Positions 57,601 through 64,000 of a stretch of DNA of 64,000 nucleotides are shown here, one piece after another. The notes under the pieces were generated by a model that searched no databases, was not told the DNA's origin, and saw nothing but the letters and a program-made list of their open reading frames with translations. Origin of the DNA: Fomitopsis serialis. Taxonomy: Eukaryota > Basidiomycota > Agaricomycetes > Polyporales > Fomitopsidaceae. Position numbers and translations under genes: made by a program. Positions within the stretch are counted from its first letter, which is position 1. Every line of letters begins with the position of its first letter. The stretch lies in NCBI RefSeq assembly GCF_022376445.1, contig NW_025955019.1, forward strand, positions 174,148-238,147, given 5' to 3'.

Positions 57601-58418
57601 TGAGTGCAGAAGCCACAAGATCACGATTACTGGATAGCCGCGAGCTGACCACTCTTCCGTCAGAGATCCAAGCGGTCTGAAATGCAAGCCGGAGGAGTAA
57701 GTGATGCCGCGCCGCGGTCACAAGGGGCTTGAGATCTGCAGGCAGCTCGGTAGCATTGATGCGACTGATCCTCGAGTAAAACCCGATCCCCTTCGTGCGC
57801 AGTCCAGGAACCTGGACACCTATACTTAACAACAGTCTGACGTTTCAGGTAAAGGAACTCACCACGACGTCGTCCGAATTGTCGCTACTGGTGTCATTGT
57901 TGTCGTACCACTTGTCCGAAGCATCACTCTGCGTATCATCATCGCTCAACTGCAGCTCTCTGTCGACGCGCGCATCATCTTCCCCTTCCTCTGTGCTGGA
58001 CTCTGCGTCGTAGACATTCTTCGCTTTCTTGCGCAACGGCTGGTCCCCTTCATCCGTCGCAACAGTCGACGGGGCCGTCCTTTTACGCTCGGCTGAAATC
58101 CCGGTTAAGTATAATATCTCTGCACTAACACGAAATGTACTTGCCCCGCACCGCCTGCTCCGTCGAACGCTTCTTGAGCAATAGCGCCAAGAGCGTTTCC
58201 TCATCTGGGGTCAATCCGGCGGCGCCAGCACGGTCATGTACCTCCGAGTCCGAGTTGACTGGCGTCGCGCTCACGGCTCGAGTGTATGCCTTCGTTATCA
58301 CCTTCGGAGCGCTCTTCGGGGACGATCGAGCTCCCTGAGACCAAGTTGCCCGCGGCGCAGACACGGGCGTACCGACCTTGCCCCTCTTGCTAGGAGATCG
58401 GGTTGCGTATGAAGGCAT
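56792..58418 (-). CDS. Basidiomycete-specific protein of unknown function (possibly DUF6532-like)
   Basis: Seven exons can be joined in phase from MPSYATRSPSKRGKV (58418) to MGQPDVNTECNK (stop 56794-56792). The N-terminal ~180 residues are low-complexity, first basic (KRGKVGTPVSAP) and then acidic (DDDTQSDASDKWYDNNDTSS), with a KKRSTEQ segment between, as in nuclear proteins. The C-terminal ~330 residues are helical: GFYSRISRINATELPADL, ARHHLLLRLAFQTAWISD, IWSASVHMHNDIKNKAQK, QLYGLTALSVQRQK, VPKFVFGEINMVWYKETL, PAIPAIIQRLIQRCACDLGQ, IEVVLMEIAIGRRVPFANT. The layout resembles DUF6532-type proteins repeated in mushroom genomes, but I am not sure of the family. The first intron uses a GC donor. 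Exons beyond about 57600 toward the 3' end are almost CpG-free. The function is unknown. Confidence 0.6.
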
Positions 58419-58711
58419 GGCCCTAGGGTACTCGACGATGAGCGAGCGTCGCTGCTGAAAGGGATCCTGAGTAGCAAGATCGATTGATGACAGAACGATA
58501 TAACGAACCGTGACCGGACCCAGTGACCAGCGCCTAAGTGGCAATACGCCCAAACCACAACAGCCGTATCTCGGTACGTTACTTACAGCGCACCTACAGG
58601 TGAATCTGCATCACACAGGATAGTTGCTGGTGCGTCCACCGGGTTCGGGCCTTCAGCTGGTTGTTGCTAAGTGTGTGCACCTGCCCACGCATTCATTAGT
58701 AGACGACACCC
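58419..58711. promoter_or_regulatory. Divergent promoter region, unknown-function gene / F-box gene
   Basis: 293 bp between divergent starts at 58418 and 58712. No TATA box was recognised. Confidence 0.45.
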
Positions 58712-59841
58712 ATGGCTGGAACCGCTGGTCCTTCCCGCCCGCAGCTCTACTATCACTCCCGGAAGACATCCTGCTGTCTCTCCCCTGCTACCTTCGTGAC
58801 ATAGAAGATTTCATCAGCCTAGCCGCGACGTGTCGTCTTCTTCATGAATTGTCCCTACACACCTCACCTCGAACCATCCTCCACCTTGCGGCCGCCGCGT
58901 CGAGGACATTCTTCCGCCCAGACCCTCACTTCCTGGTCGCCGCGACCGCACGTCAAGTCGGGGCATGGGCATCCCTATCCTCTGCCAATGCCAACCAGCT
59001 TCGCGTTGCCGTCCGCAGCGGGATGAGAGGCGTCTTAGATCTCGCGCTCGAGCACGCGGGCTTGACGATGGAGCGCATCCGCGAGTTATACGAGATGCGC
59101 TTCTCGACGATCAACCCCATCGTAGACCTCATCGACAAGTGTGTCGGCGCGCAGTGGTATGCCACGCCCAACTTCTGGAACGGCGGCGTCGACGATGCAT
59201 ACACGGTCGACGTGGACCCACCCGAGTCCTTCTTCCACCTCGCCACCTACGGCGAGCTCTTCGCACCCGCATTCGACGCGTACCTAGAAACTGGCGCGGT
59301 GCCCGAGGCGATGAACGTCAATACGCGCCTCGAGTTCGTCAAGTACTGCATCCCAGACTGGGTGTGCTACAAGTGCCAAAAGTATGCCGGTGACATGAAA
59401 CTTCCGGACGGGAGCATCGACCCGCGCAGGGCTGTCGAGGCTGTCGGTGTTTATGCTCCCTTCGGGAGTAGAGAAGCTGGCAATCCTATAGGATTCACTG
59501 AGCACGGGAATCAGGTTGGGCTTGGACACCTCCTCAATAGCACGAGGTGGAACCCTTCCTGGTCCGAAGTGCGCGCGGCGGTCGGGGGAGACTTCGATGA
59601 GGAGTGGAGGCAGGATTTGTGGTGGGCTATCGTGATGTGCCAAGGTCTCGACGGTATGGCGATGATCAGGCCAGGCAACCTGGTTTCGTGGCGAGAACGC
59701 TTGGCTGCTTGGAGGGAAAGGATTGCGGCATTGGAGGAGAGCCCTGACAAGGTCAGGGTAGGAAGGCAGAGGACGTACGTATTCCCGGACCTAAAGGGTG
59801 ATCTGAGCATTACGGCCAGTGGATATGTTTCTGGTACATAA
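58712..59841 (+). CDS. F-box protein, probable one-base break near the start
   Basis: A single long exon. The body reads LLSLPEDILLSLPCYLRDIEDFISLAATCRLLHELS (F-box, cited in parts: LPEDILLSLP, FISLAATCR), then TILHLAAAASRTFFRPDPHF, ATARQVGAWA, and a ~300-residue substrate-binding region with no recognised repeat, ending ITASGYVSGT. The open frame holding the F-box has no ATG before it. The natural start MAGTAGPSRP at 58712 is in the frame one base off. A C missing from the CCC run at 58738-58740 would join them (SRP to AALLSLPED). It is probably an SCF ubiquitin-ligase adaptor of a family expanded in agaricomycetes. The target is unknown. Confidence 0.82.
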
Positions 59842-60284
59842 TGTGCGTCGTTGTCATACGCTCCTGTGGCTTCGAAGGTGCACCAGTGTGTGTATAGGTG
59901 GCTTAGAGGTGAATTTAGTCTGAGCTACGCTCACCTCGTCTTTCCGGACACACGCAGATGTGTGAACGCATCTAGGTGGTTGATAGTGAAAATCACTCAC
60001 CGCACGGAGATATCTAGATGTGGAAAAATCTGAGACCAGAGTGGACGGAAAGCAACGGCCGAGGGTAGAGTTCGTAACTTTGAGTTACAGAGGTCCACAC
60101 TCAGTTAGCGCCCGTGAGTCCAGAAGCGGTACGGCCATCGACTCGGACGTTCACCAACAGGCTACAGACAGCGTCAGCGACCATACCCAAGCTCTGCGGG
60201 AACCGGCCCCGCACATCGGTCTTCTCTTTCCAAGCTCTGAGCGCTGAGCAACTGCTCTGGTACTAGCACTCTCCGTCTGGTCTC
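59842..60284. other. Intergenic between F-box and beta-adaptin genes
   Basis: 443 bp in tandem orientation; beta-adaptin promoter. An imperfect hairpin (GAGGTGA ... TCACCTC) lies near 59906-59938, in the 3' flank of the F-box gene. Confidence 0.5.
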
Positions 60285-62901
60285 ATGTCTGGCTTCCGCG
60301 GCCCTCCTCGCAAGGGCGAGAACTACGAGCTCAGCGCCGACCTCAACAGTGAGTACAAGGAGAAGCGGAAAGATGCCATCAAGAAGGTCATTGCTAACAT
60401 GACCGTGCAGAAGGGTACGTGCTGCCTGTCCGCACTGATGCTGTCCGACTGAAGCCGTGCGCGCGTAGACGTCAGCGGCCTCTTCCCGGACGTCCTGAAG
60501 AACATGCAGACCGATGATCTCGAGCAGAAGAAGCTCGTGTACCTCTACCTGATGAACTACGCGAAGACGCAACCGGAACTCGTCATCCTCGCCGTGAACA
60601 CCTTCGTCAAGGACACCGACGACTCGAACCCGCTCGTACGCGCCCTCGCCATCCGGACGATGGGCATGCTGCGCGCGGAGAAGATCCTGGACTACATCTG
60701 CGACCCACTCACGAAGTGTCTGCGCGACGATAACCCGTACGTGCGCAAGACGGCCGCACTCTGTGTCGCGAAGCTATACGACCTCAAGCCGGAGCTGGTC
60801 ATTCAGAACGGGTTTCTGGAGACGCTGCAGGACATGATCGCGGACAGCAACCCCATGGTGCGTACGCCTGTGCTTCTCACAACTCAAGAGAACTCAACGT
60901 AATCAGGTCGTTGCGAATACTGTCGCCTCATTGTCGGACATCCACGCAGCCGCGATTCAGGCCGGTTCGTCAAGCGACACCTTTCACATCAGCTCCACCA
61001 TCCTCAACCGACTCCTGGTCGCCTTGAACGAGTGCTCGGAATGGGGCCGGGTGGAGATATTGAACGCACTTGCCCGCTACGAGACCTCAGACGACCGAGA
61101 AAGCGAGCACATCTGTGAGCGTGTCGTGCCGCAGTTCCAACATGCGAACGCGAGTGTCGTTCTCGCAGCCGTTAAGGTGCGGACACTTACGCTGCACTCG
61201 AACTGCGATCGAACTGCACTCAACGCCTTCCCCTAGGTCATCATGATCCACATGCGCGGCGTAAAGTCAGAAAACGTCAACAAGCAGATGATCCGCAAAA
61301 TGGCCCCGCCACTCGTAACGCTGCTCTCCAACCCGCCCGAGGTGCAGTGGGTCGCGCTCCGCAACATCAACCTCCTGCTGCAGAAGCGACCCGACCTGCT
61401 GCAGAACGAGATGCGCGTGTTCTTCTGCAAGTACAACGACCCGCTGTACGTCAAGGTCGAGAAGCTCGATATCATGGTGCGCCTCGCGGGCGACAGCAAC
61501 GTGGATGCGCTTCTCAGCGAGTTGAAGGAGTGAGTGAGGTTGGAGTATCTTACTGAGTAGGCCGTTTACTTTCGCACAGGTACGCTTCGGAAGTCGACGT
61601 CGACTTCGTGCGGAGAAGCATCAAGGCCATCGGCCAGACCGCGATCAAGATCGACGCTGCGGCAGAGCGGTGTGTGAACGTGTTACTGGAGCTCATCGGC
61701 ACACGCGTCAGCTATGTGGTACAGGAGGGTGTTGTCGTCATGAAGGTGATCCCATAGACCGGCGCGTCATACGAAAGTCTTACTCCCCATGCACAGGACA
61801 TCTTCCGAAAATACCCCTCGACGTATGAGGGTGTGATCCCCACCCTTTGTGCAAACCTGGACGAGCTTGACGAACCAGATGCAAAGGCGTCTCTCATCTG
61901 GATTATCGGCGAGTATGCTAAGAAGATCGACAACGCAGACGAGCTCCTCGGCATCTTCGTAGACACGTTCACAGAAGAGTCATACCCGGTTCGCTTTTGT
62001 TTGCACCTTCGCCTCCATGCTTCGCTGACTGTATCCCCTTTAGGTACAACTGCAGACACTGACAGCAGTCGTCAAACTCTTCCTGCAGAAGCCGGACGGG
62101 TCGCAGGGGCTCGTCCAGCGAGTGTTGAACACTGCTACGAAAGACTGCGATTCGCCGGACGTCCGTGATCGCGCATACATCTACTGGCGACTATTGTCGA
62201 CAGACCCGGGTGCAGCGAAGGTGCCCAAACTGCTCCGTCAGAACTAACATCCCGTGGCTGATCCTTGGTATTCAGGCCGTGGTCCTCGCACATCGACCTC
62301 CGATCTCACTGCCAAGGACGACAGTCTCCCCGCAACTTCTGGAAGAGCTCCTGGGCGAAGTATCCAGCCTTGCGAGCGTGTACCACAAACCGGAAGAGAC
62401 CTTCGTCGGGCGGGGGCGTATCGGCATCGATACTGTACAGCGCAAAGGGGCCGAGTGCGTTTCGTCCCGTAGCTCCTTACTCACCAAATGACTGACACCA
62501 GTGACAGCCTCGCCGACGACCGCGCCGCCGCACAAAAAGCGCTCCAAACCGTGGCGATCGGCCAGCAAGCCGAGAACCTGCTCGACTTCGACGCGGACGG
62601 CGCCGATGACGGGCAGCAACCGTCGGGTCTCGCCGCGACGACAATGCTCACGTCGACACCGGCCGCGGCGAACCTGCTGGCGGGCACGTCGAGCAACCCG
62701 CTCGACGACCTCGTGTCGATATTTGGGAGCGCGAGCCTCAGCGTGCCCACGGCGCAGCCGCAGAGCGCAGCGCCGCTCGGAGGGTTCGGGTTCGGCGGGG
62801 GTGCGATGTCGCTGATGCCGCCGCAGACGCCGTCGGTGTTGCAGGCGGCGTCTCCGCCGACGCAGCAGTCGGGGCAGGAGGATCTGTTGGGTTTGTTCTA
62901 G
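60285..62901 (+). CDS. AP-complex beta-adaptin (AP-1/AP-2 beta subunit)
   Basis: Nine exons: 60285-60414, 60469-60857, 60907-61176, 61237-61529, 61580-61745, 61797-61988, 62044-62220, 62276-62454 and 62502-62901. All are in phase, giving 731 residues. The trunk is a HEAT/ARM solenoid with classic beta-adaptin segments: [106 protein letters not shown] and [13 protein letters not shown]. The hinge carries a clathrin-box-like LLDFD (in [13 protein letters not shown]), and the protein ends QEDLLGLF, without the appendage domain of animal beta-adaptins. It links clathrin to cargo adaptors at the trans-Golgi/endosome or plasma membrane. The frame is intact. Confidence 0.95.
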
Positions 62902-63871
62902 AGTCGGGCTTTGTATCAGAAGTGTGCGTCACGGTGGATGTACGTATAACGGTTGTATCGCTTTGCTTTTCTTCTGGTCCCTGGAGTTGGTTGGAACGGG
63001 ATGCCGACCACTCTGCAAGTCTGCTCTCGCGATGCTGTTAATTTATGCAGCCCGACAACGACTGCTACGACTGTGAGTGTGCCCAACTCATCCTACGTAT
63101 ATGCGCGTGAGTGAGATACAGTTCTCGTCGTCAGGGAGCGCTTGTGCATTAGCATATCGTTTTATATATACCTTAGTACCATACAAGAAACGTATGCGCA
63201 GGAGTTCTGCGTCTTTGAGGCCCCCGGATCCTTCAGCGCGGTCGTTGAAGGACCTGCTCAGCTCACTGAACACTATGCAGCCCTTTTCTTGATACATTCA
63301 CGAGACGAGCTGCTTGGTGGCAACATCTGGCGGAGAGGGCGATGATAAAGTCAGGAAGGACAGTCGGAGGGGGTCTACTAACGCGGAGTAGGATTATGGT
63401 ATCGGTGGTTGAGCTGTTGTACACTCGGTGGATGGACAGCATGCCACGCGACAACTACGACGGCGTCGGCGGAAGAGGCTTCGAGGCCAGGGATGGTACA
63501 TATGCATGTAATTACGTAAGTTATAGTACTGTCCTCAGCGACACATCCAAAGAGGAGAAAAATCACTCCGCTCGCGCTCATGTTGAGCTTGACAGGTGCG
63601 CCAATTCTACTTCCCTTGAATGGTAAATGACCTTCCCTTTTTGTGAGTGACGTAGGCATCGTCATTTGCTAGCTCCGCTGGGGCGGCGTGGTGCACTCCC
63701 CGCTCCTCCGCACCGCTGCACCACACGTCCTCGCAACCGAACTGTGTACTCGGCGGGCGCTCGCTCAGCTATAAGAATGGGTCGGGCTTACCGCCCTGCC
63801 CTCACCAATCCTCGGAACGACACCGTCACGACCAGCGCATACATCCCATCCCACTTGACGAATCATCCACC
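62902..63871. other. Intergenic region right of beta-adaptin
   Basis: 970 bp without a recognised gene. A TATAAG element at about 63770 lies about 100 bp before the ATG at 63872. Confidence 0.5.
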
Positions 63872-64000
63872 ATGTCTGCCTACGCCACCCAACGCCCGCC
63901 GGAGCACCACATCCACCGTGGCTCAGAAACCCTCCCCGGTGCCCGCGGCGCCGCACCTGCGGCCACTACGACGCAGACGTAACGAACAACGACCGTGTCT
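63872..64000 (+). CDS. Possible gene start running off the right edge
   Basis: ATG at 63872 follows a TATAAG box by about 100 bp and a C/A-rich leader. The frame reads MSAYATQRPPEHHIHRGSET and then a Gly/Ala/Thr-rich stretch before TAA at 63980. A GTAACG at 63979 could be an intron donor just before that stop, so this may be exon 1 of a longer gene. The short Pro/His/Gly-rich opening resembles small stress-induced fungal proteins, but I cannot name it. Confidence 0.35.

Overview
The window is nuclear DNA of a basidiomycete fungus, most likely a wood-decaying agaricomycete of the order Polyporales. The evidence is GC-rich coding DNA, genes cut by many introns of about 45-65 bp, very short exons, and fungal gene content: a GH3 beta-glucosidase, a DUR3-type urea transporter, a P450, F-box proteins, Ser/Thr-rich secreted proteins and a basidiomycete-specific family. 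I saw no ribosomal RNA, CRISPR array or prokaryotic feature. I made no systematic tRNA search.

Layout. 0.5-7.4 kb holds a lineage-specific glycine-zipper protein, an alpha/beta-hydrolase (proline iminopeptidase type) and an F-box/WD40 protein with a C-terminal UIM. 8-16 kb holds ARPC5 (Arp2/3 complex), two divergent, nearly identical secreted double-psi beta-barrel (DPBB) proteins about 4 kb apart, and a short-chain dehydrogenase. 16.9-28.1 kb holds a GH3 beta-glucosidase, a SNF2 ATPase with a C-terminal PHD finger and a third DPBB protein. 29.1-37.6 kb holds DUR3 (24 exons) and a cytochrome P450. 37.6-42.4 kb is gene-poor. 42.4-47.5 kb holds an MFS sugar transporter and a divergent pair of GPI-anchor-type Ser/Thr-rich proteins. 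47.8-56.3 kb holds a Rad5/16-type SNF2 protein, an LCL3-type nuclease and TAH18 (diflavin reductase). 56.8-63 kb holds a basidiomycete-specific gene whose 3' half is almost free of CpG, an F-box protein and an AP-complex beta-adaptin. A partial gene may start at the right edge.

No single biosynthetic or defence cluster is visible. The genes are a mix of housekeeping functions (actin nucleation, clathrin coats, Fe-S assembly, chromatin remodelling, ubiquitin ligase adaptors) and functions at the cell surface or in nutrition (GH3, DUR3, MFS, P450, DPBB and GPI-type proteins).

Two patterns stand out. First, seven genes carry single-base frame breaks. Most look like one base missing from a run of identical bases inside otherwise undamaged codons, while about a dozen neighbours can be spliced into perfect frames. 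This looks more like consensus error in the assembly than pseudogene decay. Second, a block of about 1 kb (56.58-57.60 kb) has almost no CpG in an otherwise CpG-rich region, although its reading frame is open.
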